Shown here: positions 22,183 to 33,078 of the stretch, in pieces | Layout: every line of letters begins with the position of its first letter | Numbering within the stretch: the first letter of the stretch is position 1 | Assembly (NCBI GenBank): GCA_050084515.1 | Contig: CM114271.1 | Location: 8,184,001 to 8,248,000 of the forward strand | Length of the DNA stretch: 64,000 bases | Direction of reading: 5' to 3' | From: Blasia pusilla | Lineage: Eukaryota; Marchantiophyta; Marchantiopsida; Blasiales | Notes under the pieces: generated by a model | What the model was told of the DNA's origin: nothing | What the model saw: the letters and a program-made list of their open reading frames with translations, nothing else | Databases searched by the model: none | Made by a program: the position numbers and the translations under genes

Positions 22183-23138
22183 TAGGTCACGCTCTCAACG
22201 CTGATCAGCATCCAAACACGCACTCTGGTTAGTCGCGTCTTGGATCAATCAGCGGGCTAACTTGCCGAGTTCTCGTCTCGGATTCTCATCAAGCTCAACC
22301 TTCCTAGTTTTGCGGTTTACAACACGGGCAAGTCTCGAAAGACTTGGGACAGACTTTATGGTTGGTTCAGGAACCTGAAACGGCGTTTCGTGCTTGGCGG
22401 TTCCAACTGTCCGATGGACATCCAATGAGTTCCTCACCAAGACTCGCACAAAGTGAATCTCGGGTTGGAATCCAAGTATGGCGTACAAAGTCCACTCCCT
22501 TGGATCAGGTTTGGGTTTCGAGTTCCAACGCAAAACTCCCGTTCCATCCCGTGCCTCTGAAACGCCGTTTGGCGCCGAAAGTGGGGATTCGTGTTCCGAG
22601 ACATCTCGGAGAAAATCCTCCCTTACTAGTACTTCTGGGAATCTCCGGGGGCCCCCTACATTTAGGGAAAGATACCCGGGCCTCTCCAATTGGCCCTCAA
22701 CCCAATTGCTCTCACAATCGTTTTGGGCCAATATCTCTTGTATTTATGTGTTTGCTGAGATCTTTGTGCGTTGGAAGCGTCTTGAGATAAGATTTCCAAC
22801 GCGCCCTTACTTGTCTGAACGCATCTTGGAGCTCAACGTTATGGTCCTAAACACAGTCAGATTCTCCCAAACGCTAGTCGTGTTCCAAACTCTTTGGCAA
22901 CCAACCTCCCAAGACTCAACTCATCTCAAGTCTTGGCTCACGTTTGGTCTAGGTTTCCTGGTCGCGACCGCTAACGCATGAAACGCACAACTCTATTCCG
23001 CGTTTCATCTCTTAGATTTTTCCAAGAGACCTTTCCAAACGTCTCTCCAAAGCGCAAACCACGTAGCGTGAGTTCACTTCAGTTCTGATGTTTTGCTTGG
23101 CGCCTATTTGGTGTTGTTTGGTTATGAGGGTCGCAACA
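22161..23138. mobile_element. Solo-LTR-like insertion, 978 bp, inside the RT gene
   Basis: Starts TGTTGCGG and ends CGCAACA, the short inverted TG...CA termini of an LTR. It divides the RT palm (23,122-23,555 from 21,679-22,182) and is more GC-rich than its surroundings. The two open frames of about 150-170 codons inside, on both strands, resemble no known protein. No clear 5-bp target duplication is visible (TTGTT and TAATG flank it). Its orientation is not certain. Confidence 0.6.
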
Positions 23139-23555
23139 TAATGGGCGTATCATAGGCATAGCAAGAGTAGACAAATGGAATGAGACCCACAAGTTGTCCT
23201 CCTACACAATGTAACTTGTGAAATATGGCCACACCAGAAACTGAATTGAATGCGTTAGCCACATCGACTTGAATTGCTACCCAGTCTGGATGAATATGAA
23301 GAGAGGAGCAAATCCCATGCACCACAGCCTCACAATCACCAGGGTTTCCACTCCAAATTGATGAGGAAATAAGTGGGCACTAAAGTAAGGATGAAATTGC
23401 AAGCATAAGGATCGACTAACCAAGCGGTATAAAACTTCTCCAATAGCCAAAGGGCGGACACGTGAAGGAGGCTTATCCATAGCCAATAAATCACAAGCCT
23501 CTAAGAGCCTAGAGATATAGAATGGGAGACAATATGCCGCAATGTATGCACACAC
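23122..23555 (-). pseudogene. RT fingers/palm, first half (RT element)
   Basis: Two overlapping frames give SRVRPLAIGEVLYRLVSR, PHQFGVETL and then WVAIQVDVANAFNSVS. The last is RT motif A with D at the catalytic position (VDxxNAFN). The frame change near 23,300 marks a frameshift. The C-terminal continuation is cut by the insertion ending at 23,138. Confidence 0.75.
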
Positions 23556-24657
23556 CTTATATAGAGAGACAAAACCACTTGCTAAATTTGCCGGGATAAA
23601 GCAATCGCATGGATGCTAAAAATCCATCCCCAATACCCTGCTTGTTGATAAGCGAAGAGTATGAAGAAAAGCCCTTGTGGAAACCTCCAAGTTAATCTCC
23701 AAGTCAAGATCCGTTGTATAGTCTTCCACAAAGGGTGGTGCATCATCACTTGATCGAGGGTGAAGAGCTTCTAAGAGAGCCATTGTGTCCGCACTTGGAA
23801 CCGCCAGAGAGAGAGGACCCAATGCTCGAGCCGCACATGAAAACTCATGAACTTGCCCCAAAAGTAGACTTTGTCAAAGGCGTTGTTGTATTGAAGGTCT
23901 CCCATGATTGGCATGTTGAGTGGGATGAGTTGCAACTAAGGCCTTTTGCTCGAAGTAAATGCTCATTCTGAAGATTCTCCTAATCTCAAAACATAAAGCT
24001 ATGAATACCTCTGGAGGTTTCACGATAATCCGTCGTACCATCCCTTGGAGGGAGGACTAAAATCCATTGTGGGAAGAGTAATAGGAGATACCAAGCATTG
24101 GTATCTATGGGATCACGCGCTAACCTTTCTAATGGGAAAAGCAATGTTTGTTGGGTGATGGGGTGAAGAGCAATAAGAATGCAAGTGTGTGAGGACAAGG
24201 GAGACCCAGATAGAAAGAGTGAAGGAAATCAATTTGGCTTAACTAGGTCCAAGAAATTGTTATGGGGAGTACAATAGGAGGTGGTATCCGGTTAGGGATT
24301 GAAGGTCCATGCATGGATTGACAGTATCGTTGATGTCTTTTGATCCCTTAGGAGCAAACTCATTACCACAAGGTTTGCAACGAAATTTTGGCACAAATGC
24401 AGAAGTAGAAGGATTACAAGGAGAGGAGGTGGGAGGTGCATGAGGTGGTGATGGACGACGATGAGGGGATAAGTAGGAGGAAGAAGAAGGGAGATATGGG
24501 TAGAATAGATGAGAGTTGGAAGCAAGGGCACAGATGAGATATATGAGGATGGCAAAGTAGTAGAATTCGGAAATAATGGATCGAGATTAGGTTCAATAGG
24601 AAGAGACAAAGAGGAGAGAAAAGGAGAATATGGAAGAAATGTAGCGAATGTAATCAA

Positions 24658-25391
24658 TCTATTAGTAACTGGAGGAAAATGGTGAGATCAACGATGAAGA
24701 GGGAAACCACGGGGAGAGGTTATGGATGTAGGAGGACATGTAAAACCAAAGAAGCAAGTAGATGGATTATCCAATTCCATCTCGATAACTACTATGAGGG
24801 AATGAGATCATAATTTTGGGCCTAATCCATAGTAAAGTATTGAGAAAAGCAAGAGGAATCCTTTGAACCAATGATAACCCACAATCACACTAGAACCTAA
24901 ACATGGGCATGCAAGTGCAATAGATGGCCATTCCTATCCTTGAAAGTAATTTACAGCACCCATTCCTCTCCTTAAAAGTAATTGACAGCACCTGCGGCGT
25001 GCATGCTCTGCCTGAAAACGAAAACGTAGAATGTTTTGGATATTTACCCGAACAACGAATGTTCGGAGTACGGACCAAATCCCAAGAGCTTGCAATCTAC
25101 AGAAACGCAAGCCCTAGTGACGTGATCGCATCTCCGTTGTGGGCGGTACGTGATCGCCAACGAAAGTGCTCTCGAGTCTCGTGCAGATTTTTTCGCTTCC
25201 AAGTCTTCCATCTCTCCCTTCACTTTCGTACCCAGTACGCTTTCTTGATGACGATGATTTTACGTGGGTTAGGCTTTATTTGTGACTGAGATTGTGTGTT
25301 GAGTTCTTCGAGGAGAAAGGTGAGAGAAGATGGCCGGCGTCGTAATGAATGGGGCTGTTGGAAATCCTGTCACAGAGCAGCGGAGGAAGAG
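24658..25391. other. Intergenic; upstream region of the small membrane-protein gene
   Basis: No supported coding region. It includes two near-identical TCCTTgAAAGTAATTgACAGCACC segments (24,936-24,990). An ATG at 25,330 opens a 50-codon frame that overlaps the gene start in another frame (a possible upstream ORF). Confidence 0.5.
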
Positions 25392-26470
25392 ATGTCAGGT
25401 GCAAGGCGACTTCCTATGCTGCAGCGTCTGGGAGTTCTTGCGGCTTTTAACGTATCTGTGTACTTCGCGTATGTTTCAGTAATTGAGGTCAGTAGCGGTT
25501 TCCTGTGGAGTTAAATTGTGGAAATTTCCAAGAAAAAGAATAGGAATCTACCTGCATTCATGAATCGGATGAAATTGTTTTTTTCTTCTTTCTTTCTTTC
25601 TCTGAGTATGTGGAATGTTCCTTATTCTCTGGGTTTCAAGTTGTGCTCCACTGTATAGTTGGCAACCAGTTTCATCACAAGGAATTACGTTTCCCCCTTC
25701 TTTTCTTTTCTTTTTTTCATTCTATTCGGAGAGCAAGATGTATGTGTGCTAATGTACATGTGCAAATTAGTGGTCTGTCTGTCAATTTACCAGGCTGATG
25801 GTTTATTTTTCCATGACCGATCTAATTTTCGTTGAAAACATTCAAGGTGTGGGAATAAACCTGTTGCAAACCACACACTACCCGGCAGTCTGCGTGCCTC
25901 TGAGTCCATAGTTTATCATTACACGAGAGGTTACTAGTTAGTTCTGAAAAGGATGGTACCGAGTTGTAGAATGGATTCTTTGAGTGGAAAGATGGCCTTT
26001 TTTCTGAATGTTTTTTTAATATGATCTGAATTCAGTGGTGCATGATGACACTCCTATGATTCTGGTCTTGTAGCCTGTTTCAAGATCGTTGCACTAGCCC
26101 GACCCCTCCTTGTCAGATAACGCTGAATTACATGGAAGCTGATTTTATTTCGTTTCCTCTGAGTTCCCTCATTCGTAGTAGCTTTTGGGCAAGATTACAA
26201 TCATCAAAATGACGTCCAGATGGTCAAGAGTTCTCTACCTATCAGGAAGCGATTTGGATTCCCTCCTTCATTCTTGAAATCACTGCCCACAACACTCGAT
26301 TGTGCTTCTTAACATGGTTGGTATTTCTTGGTCATATTATGCAGCGGTCAAAGCAAAGAGGAGGGAGTTTTTCAAAAGACGGATACGACTTTTGGAGCAT
26401 GTTTAAAGAGCCAAAGCACATCCGTGAACTGAAGGACAAAGCAGGAGCCGACAAAAGTCTAGATGAATGA
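25392..26470 (+). CDS. Small single-membrane-segment protein, 73 aa, two exons
   Basis: Exon 1 (25,392-25,487) encodes MSGARRLPMLQRLG and then a hydrophobic segment (VLAAFNVSVYFAYVSVI) that suits one membrane span. The donor is GAG|gtcagt. The intron is 857 bp and ends ttatgcag|CGG. Exon 2 (26,345-26,470) encodes a charged tail with SKDGYDFWSMFKEPKHIREL and ends SLDE-stop. Frame and phase match across the intron, and the hydrophobic N-terminus with basic preceding residues looks like a real protein, perhaps organellar or ER membrane. I do not recognise the family. An overlapping out-of-frame ATG at 25,330 precedes the start. Confidence 0.6.
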
Positions 26471-26824
26471 GATGATTAAATGCTTAATTAAATCTTTATA
26501 TCATCACATCCATTTATTTCAATGCATGAAACCATTACAGCGACAGTAATTGTTGATTCATCTATCTCTACCCTTTTGTTACACTTTGAGTGAACCCACT
26601 GGTACATAGTTCGTTTTAGATGGTTTGTGCTCATTTTCCCGTAAGGCAATTTGGTGATAGGTAGGCTGGTACCGCAGCGATAAGGAACAGGTCATCCCAG
26701 TGGGGAACATTTAAAGCGAAGTTTGGAGTTGTTTGTTTGGATTCATGGAAGTGCGGTTGCTTATTTAATCCACGATCTTTTTGATGTACCGCTTAGTTTT
26801 CCGTGATCTAAGAAGCTAGGAGAG

Positions 26825-28109
26825 ATGGACAGTCAACAGGTTTCCTGCAACGACTCACTTTCACAGTTATCCATCATGGAAGAGATTTTGGTTGATGAAG
26901 GCAGCAGGTGTAGGACCTGTAGTTTGGAACAAGGGCAAGGGGCTAATAACTCGCAAGCAGGTCGAAATGTTCTGGAAGAACGTAATGGTGAAGGAAGTGT
27001 GCAGTCATGGAGTATATTTGCACCCTGTGAAACTAACGCTTGTGAAAGTGGAGAAGGTGAACAACATAATGCCCATAGAGGAAGTGGAGACCATAGTGAC
27101 TGTGGTCTTCCAGATGGGTTTGAGCTTGTTTTACGTTACATGGATTTGAAGTCTCTCCTGTGTCTTGAGAGGGTATGCAAGCCCATGCAGCAAGCAGTGA
27201 AGGATGTACTTCTGTGGCAGGAGGTATGCGTAGAGCCACCTCTTAACAGAAAGTTCACAGACGATATCCTTTTGGCCCTTGTTGGAAGGGCGGATGGATG
27301 CTTGAAGTTCCTTGTTCTCGTGAAGTGCTTGGGAATAACTGTAGCAGCAGTGGAGCGAGTCCTCTCTCTTAATCCAGGGATTGAAAAGGTATGTATTTGG
27401 GTATTCTTTGTCGAGAGTTGTTTTGTGTTAGCTTCTATCTCCTTTAGGTTATGCTCTCAATTGTACCGTGCGACCAACAGTCAGTAATTTACTCTTACAG
27501 GTGTTTTTTAATTTGCAGCTATCTCTGCCTGGGTGCACTGGAGTTATTGTCGAAGAACTTGTGACAATGGTTCAAGAACACTCTCTTGACAGTAGGGCAA
27601 AAGGTTTTGCAAGTATGAAGCAGCTGAGAGTCAAAGGTATGTACAAAATCACTCGCGAGCATCTGAACGTGCTACAAACTGTGATACAATCCAGCAACTC
27701 AGACCAGGTCACTCCCACGCAACCTCTATACTGGAGTGGGCATGACGGATATGTACTTCCAGATGGGCGAGCAATCGATGTTGACCTGTGTCCCTTGTGC
27801 AAAACTGGGAGGATGGTCTACGACTGCACTCTGGAAGAGCTGGACGAGACAGATTGCTGGAGACATGTCAAGGATCCTTGCCGCGAGTGTTTGCTCTGTA
27901 TACTCAGATGCTTTATCTGTGGCCGGTGCTTAAATGTCTCTATATACGGTGATGACGAGTGTGGATTCCCGTGTTGTCCAGAATTGAGAGTCTGTTGGCC
28001 CTGTGGGGTGTCCTTCACCAGATGCAATGAGTGTCATCTCCCTAGCTGTGGACGACACTGTAATGGAGCTTCTTTTACATGTGAGAATTGCGCTGGCAGA
28101 AAAATCTAG
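26825..28109 (+). CDS. SKIP14: F-box protein SKIP14-like, 384 aa, two exons
   Basis: Exon 1 26,825-27,388 (188 codons, donor GAAAAG|gtatgt), intron 130 bp, exon 2 27,519-28,109 (acceptor tttgcag|CTATCT), same phase. Residues about 95-133 are an F-box (LPDGFELVLRYMDLKSLLCLERVCKP). Then comes a leucine-rich segment (GIEKLSLPGC, LVTMVQEHS). Residues about 279-381 are very Cys-rich (LCPLCKTGRMVYDC, CFICGRC, CWPCGVSFTRCNECHLPSCG, CENC). This order matches plant SKIP14, an F-box subunit expected to bind SKP1/ASK proteins in an SCF ubiquitin ligase. Substrate is unknown. The N-terminal 94 residues are low-complexity and acidic. Start chosen as the first ATG in frame. Confidence 0.85.
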
Positions 28110-31100
28110 AGACAACTTCTGATCTGAGTGCCTAAGATCTTTCTGCTCCATAGAAAACGTCTGAATGTGTTCAGATACCGTTTGGCTTAGAGATTCAGAA
28201 CTTCAAAATCACTATCTTTTGCACGTTTACACAGGTTTAACCATTGTCACTGTTCCCATTTGAGATGTTAGGACTACACTTTCAAAGCTATGATCCCTAA
28301 ACTTTTCAACATTCAAGACAATCTTGGGTATTTCTTTTTTCAAATTTCTTCCCAGAAATGGTTGCCTATTTGGCTCGATGTGAATTCTCATTTCTTTCAT
28401 GTGAAATCCCAAGCACTCCGTATGTGTAATGTGTCCATCATGTTTTGGGGTGGGATGGGAGTGAAATTTGTCATTCTGTACTATATGAGCTTACGTTGAG
28501 TAACATCAAGGGTTTGAATCTACACGGGGGGTGGATGCTGGGTAGTTGATTAAAGGTAACTATATATGGGAAAAATCAGGTTCAAATTTTGGGCGTTCCA
28601 AAACTGTCAATGCATGGAGCTTAAAATTTTTTTTGCAGCCTTAACTGTCTCACTTGAGACATCTTCAATATATCCCAGTCTGGGCGCCCTTGCTAGGGCA
28701 ACCATAGCCAAATCGAGATTCAGACGTTGGTATCCGATGGCCCAGATATGCGTTTGGCGCAGGGGAGAATATAAGTAACACCTCAAAATGGTGAGCAAGG
28801 CTGTCAACCTAAAAAGTAGATAAAACCCTTTGTACAAGATTTTTTCAGAATTGTGATATGAAATAGCTTTAAATTTATTTTAATGTAGATGCTTGAATTT
28901 TTCCCTTGTGGTATAAAAAGTCCTAGCATTACTGACCAGCTACAAAGTTTTACGTGTCTTTCAAAAAACTCCAGAACATAATTTAGGTAGGTTTCCAATA
29001 TCCTTTTTTTTATCTTTTGGATAGATTGGCTTTCAGGGACTGGTAACTCGTAAAATTGAGAGATGATCTAGGAGATGGATAATTATCAAGGAAATTGAGG
29101 ATATGGAAAATTCGTATCCTCCACTCTTTCCTTTCATTTGCTACCAAGTTCTCATATAGAAACTATCCCAGAATGTGTTCGATATGTACTTGGCTAAATG
29201 GAAACTGTGTACTCGTGATACTGAACTGTGTACTCGTGATATGAAAACTGTGTACTCGTGATGATTCACTATCATCCTTCACGGATATGAATTGATATTT
29301 TGTTTACTCGTGCAACAGTTTTGAAAAGTGTGACGATGAAACGATATACCCCACCTACGTCCGATAGATTGTATTATGTGAAACTTGGCCAGGACATGTT
29401 CCGTTACTACATCACCGTTCCAATCTATAGCCAGTCTGGCACATGTACCCTCTCAGCGTAAACAGACGAGGGCCAACATTTTCCAACCATAATGGCCACT
29501 TCCACTCTTTACGAGTGCACAATAATATTCTCTAAATTTGCCAGATCTCCAAAAAAGAGAAATATGATTGGGGTGTATACACCGACTGCATATTTCAGCA
29601 GATACATAGGACTTCGGCAGACAACTAAAACACTAGCATTCCTGGCGAAAAGTTGTCCCTACCGACCTATCATCACCATCTTCCACTAGCTCAGACTTTA
29701 GGAAGTCACCTGAGCCATGATGAATTCAACTGAAACTTTGAACAGACCTGGATATGCATGTTGCACTTGACTAGGTCTATAATGTCAGGTCGTAGGTGCT
29801 ACAGAGACATGTCAAGGCCCAAGATCCTCAATTTACAATAATGTACATGACCAAGGGTCACTTGCTTGACCCTGGACACAACTTGAATACTTCCGTTACA
29901 ATGGGCATCCAATAAGTTGTTTTAAGCATGGTGCCTGCTCGAGCATGTGTAAATGTAAACAATTTAATCATCAAATGCCTTCTGTTGCAGACTTGTTTAT
30001 GCCTCTAGATTCCCTGCCCTCCTTTGCACTTGAAATCAGGAATCTGTACTCCTTTGACTGGAATCAACAGTCAGAGTAACCAAGTGCACGCCACCTCGTG
30101 ACAACTATTGGCATTACTTAAGACTGAATTGATGTCATATCTTTACCCGTCTTGCGCTTGCAGAGACGAACATCGTGAGTTGCTTGGCGATTGGCTGTGA
30201 CCCATCCAAGGGATATCAAGAGTGGTCCTATGCCGCCAATACTACTTCTTGCCCTGCACTCATGTCCCTGCTGTATTCCAAAAACCTTGCTCCCTGAGGA
30301 ATTAACCAAAAACTTCTCCTGGATTTGAAAAGTACTTGGTCATAGGAAACAATTTTTGGCTCTCCACCAGCACCCTCAGCACCCTCGAGTAAAAGGTGTA
30401 CACAACAATGCTGCCTTCCACACTACAAACATATCCTGGACTAGAATGCTCAAGGAATTGTGCAGAGAGTAAATCTTCTCAACATTCAAATGAGTTTCCA
30501 CTCATTCAATTTGCCACTCATTCAATTTGCCAGTTAGTTGGATCGGAATTGGGCAGCCCAAGGAATTTGCGGCATTGGCCAACAAAGAGATGGACATACC
30601 ACCAGCTCGACGGCAGTGCACCTCCCATACAACACATTGCTCAACATATCTTCTCCAGTTAATCCCGTTTTGATCCTCCCTCTCTTCACTTTCGGAAACT
30701 TTGTTAGAGCTGTTAGACCTGAGTGACTCCATGAACAGCATATCCCTGAGACGGGCCACACTCATTGCCCGTACATGAGTACTGTGGTGCGAAAGGCACC
30801 GGACTGTGGCAGGAAGTCGCTCCTGCTCACAAAATTCAAGGTATTATTTACTCTAACCAAAAGATTTCTTCACTCAAAGAATTTTCTTCACACGGGCAAC
30901 CACTTGGTGACTATCCTGCAGAAATCAACATGCCTGAACACATACTCTTTCAAACACATGCTAATCTTATGCTGTTGTTAAATGTTAGATGGAGGCTAAG
31001 GGTATCACTCCAAACATGAACATAGTATTCACTGACCAAAATCTATGGGTTCATCAGATAGAGAAACCAGCAGAAGAGGTAGTTATAATCTTTTGCTTTG

Positions 31101-33078
31101 AACGAGGAGAATTATACAGACAAACAACAGCAAGATTTGAACAAGAAACTGAATCAACGATTGTGAATGCTGTCTGGTCAAGGGGCTACGTCAAACTTGT
31201 TTCCAGACTAACAAGGGCTTCACCAGCAAATTCCTCAGTTGAAAGCAATGGTTCAATGGATCCCAATCGGCTACCTCTGAAAGTAACCTGAAAGCAGTGT
31301 CTATCATAGTGCCCACCATAGGTTTAGTCACACTCTTACATACTGTAAGTGCATACCAAACAGAGTTTGTCCATAGTTTCAAGTTGCCAACCAATATAGC
31401 CTTCCAGCCATAATAACCCTTACCTGAGCGAGAACAAAAGTGAAGTAAGGTTTCTAGGGTATTGTGTTGTCTAAGATGAGGCCCTCGGCCACTTCAGCTG
31501 TCTTCCTCTGGCTCCGCTCCACAACCAGATCCCACACCATCCCACATCAATTTAAGCCAATCTGTCTGTTTGACATACATATCCCAGACTACTCTGCCGT
31601 ACACCAATGAGGAACTAATAGTATGTAAGACTACAGGCACTCAACTCAAAGAAACCTTTCAGAGCCCTCCACTATCATGGTTCTTCACTGGAGTCTCATT
31701 CATGTAGGCATCCAAGTACAATCCAGTCAGAACTAATGCCTATTTAAGGGTAAGTTGAACCAGTGGAGTCTACAGTTCTCACTAATACCCAGTGATGGGT
31801 CGTAACGGTTGATGATAACCATGTCGTACTAAATAACACTTTTCTCCATTTCCCACATCATCAGACTTGGGGAGAACTCTGCTATTGGAGCAGATCGCCA
31901 ATTTCATAGAACCGGAAGAAATAATTCAACCAATCACTATGGCATTGCTGTCCATTCCCAGTAGGCAAGAAAGAAAAGCCCAAAGCTGTACATATGATGT
32001 TGAACGACACATATCCACTGGGATATCCCCACAAAACACTAGCATAAATAGGGGGGTGATAAAACGCTCTTCATCCTACTGGAAAGGGTGCTGGGGTTCA
32101 TGAACCGCAACTAATATATGTGCTTATCATTTCTCCTCCCAACTCCGTAATGTTCAGCCTCTTTAGATCCCCTTGCTAGAGACGGTACACTCCACTGAAG
32201 TTTGAGAATTGGCATAGATTGACCTCTGACCAGCACTTCTGTATGGTTTTGGCAAACAGATATGAATGTTAAGCTCCTGCCCAGCTGTTTTGTTTGTGCA
32301 GTGTGGCTGAATTCATACCGTACAATGCTAAAGTCGCACAATTGTTCTGCCCACAGTGAGAAGCTCCAGAATTAAGCTTTAAAGATGGGTTGTAGATTCA
32401 GTTTCAGAAAAGGTAGAGGTCTCCAGTTCCCCTAGATACTACATCCACTGAAAGCCTTACTGGTGACATCCATGGATGAAGTCACTTCACGTACAGGCAC
32501 AACCCACACATGCTTTCCAAAAGGGCTAGGATCTTATCCATTTTGCACTTCAGTTGCTACATGTGAGGTAGCCTTTCAGAGGTCTCATCTCTACAAGGGC
32601 CCTTGGAGGCTGTTTACAAGCATTTATGGCCAGATAGCTAGACAACTTTCTCTTGGTGAATTCTCTTTTTTACAGATCTAGCAGCATTTAAAACTGTCCT
32701 GGAAGAGCTGTTCTCCAAGGCAAACACCTGGTAATCTTGGAGTGAATCTTGCTCTTCCTGCAGAGAATATCTTACATGTGAGGTGCAGAATTAGCAAACT
32801 GGTTGGACTGTGCTAGAGACTGGGACAGGTCCATAGGGAGGATATGGACGAGAGGGGGGAGAAACTATGTACTAAGTAATGCCTGGCATAGTCTAGCAAC
32901 TATAGACCTCACACTCTGGCTAGACTCTGTGACTGGGATGGATTCAGAATAATAAAGTGACCCAGGTATCATCGAGAGAGGGGAATGCTCTAATACAGAG
33001 TGCATTTGATCACCATACAGAGACATAGTGCAGAGCTTCCAGAGGAAAACCACATGAGAAGATGATGAGAGAAATTAC
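28110..33078. other. Intergenic region, no supported gene
   Basis: Short frames only, none above about 100 codons and none resembling a known protein. It must contain the SKIP14 3' UTR at its left. The 3' end of GIGANTEA copy 1 may extend into 32,000-33,078, but I could not place the conserved C-terminal GI blocks there. A small tandem repeat lies at 29,203-29,263. Confidence 0.5.
29203..29263. repeat. Three-unit tandem repeat, about 22-25 bp
   Basis: AACTGTGTACTCGTGATA is repeated three times with short variable linkers (starts near 29,203, 29,224 and 29,246). Non-coding; no function apparent. Confidence 0.85.

Larger units (their letters stand above)
19990..24657 (-). mobile_element. Reverse-transcriptase element, non-LTR-like, decayed
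   Basis: One minus-strand element read from about 24,657 down to about 19,990. In order it shows: a low-complexity N-terminus and a CxxC segment (FRCKPCGNEF, near 24,370); RT fingers and palm (23,555-23,122); RT palm continuation (22,182 to about 21,679); a linker with LPISFGRVGLSS (21,193-20,876); and a C-terminal domain (20,433-20,017). It is split by insertions at 22,161-23,138 and about 21,194-21,560 and by scattered stops. Absence of gag, protease or flanking LTRs for this unit and the RT motif set favour a non-LTR type. The exact clade is not assignable by eye. Confidence 0.7.

Noticed and set aside
22249-22790. Two open frames of about 150-160 codons on opposite strands
   Set aside because: They overlap each other inside the solo-LTR-like insertion and resemble nothing; GC-rich sequence makes long frames by chance.
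28500-28600. tRNA-like B-box (GGGTTTGAATC)
   Set aside because: No matching A-box or cloverleaf could be drawn around it.
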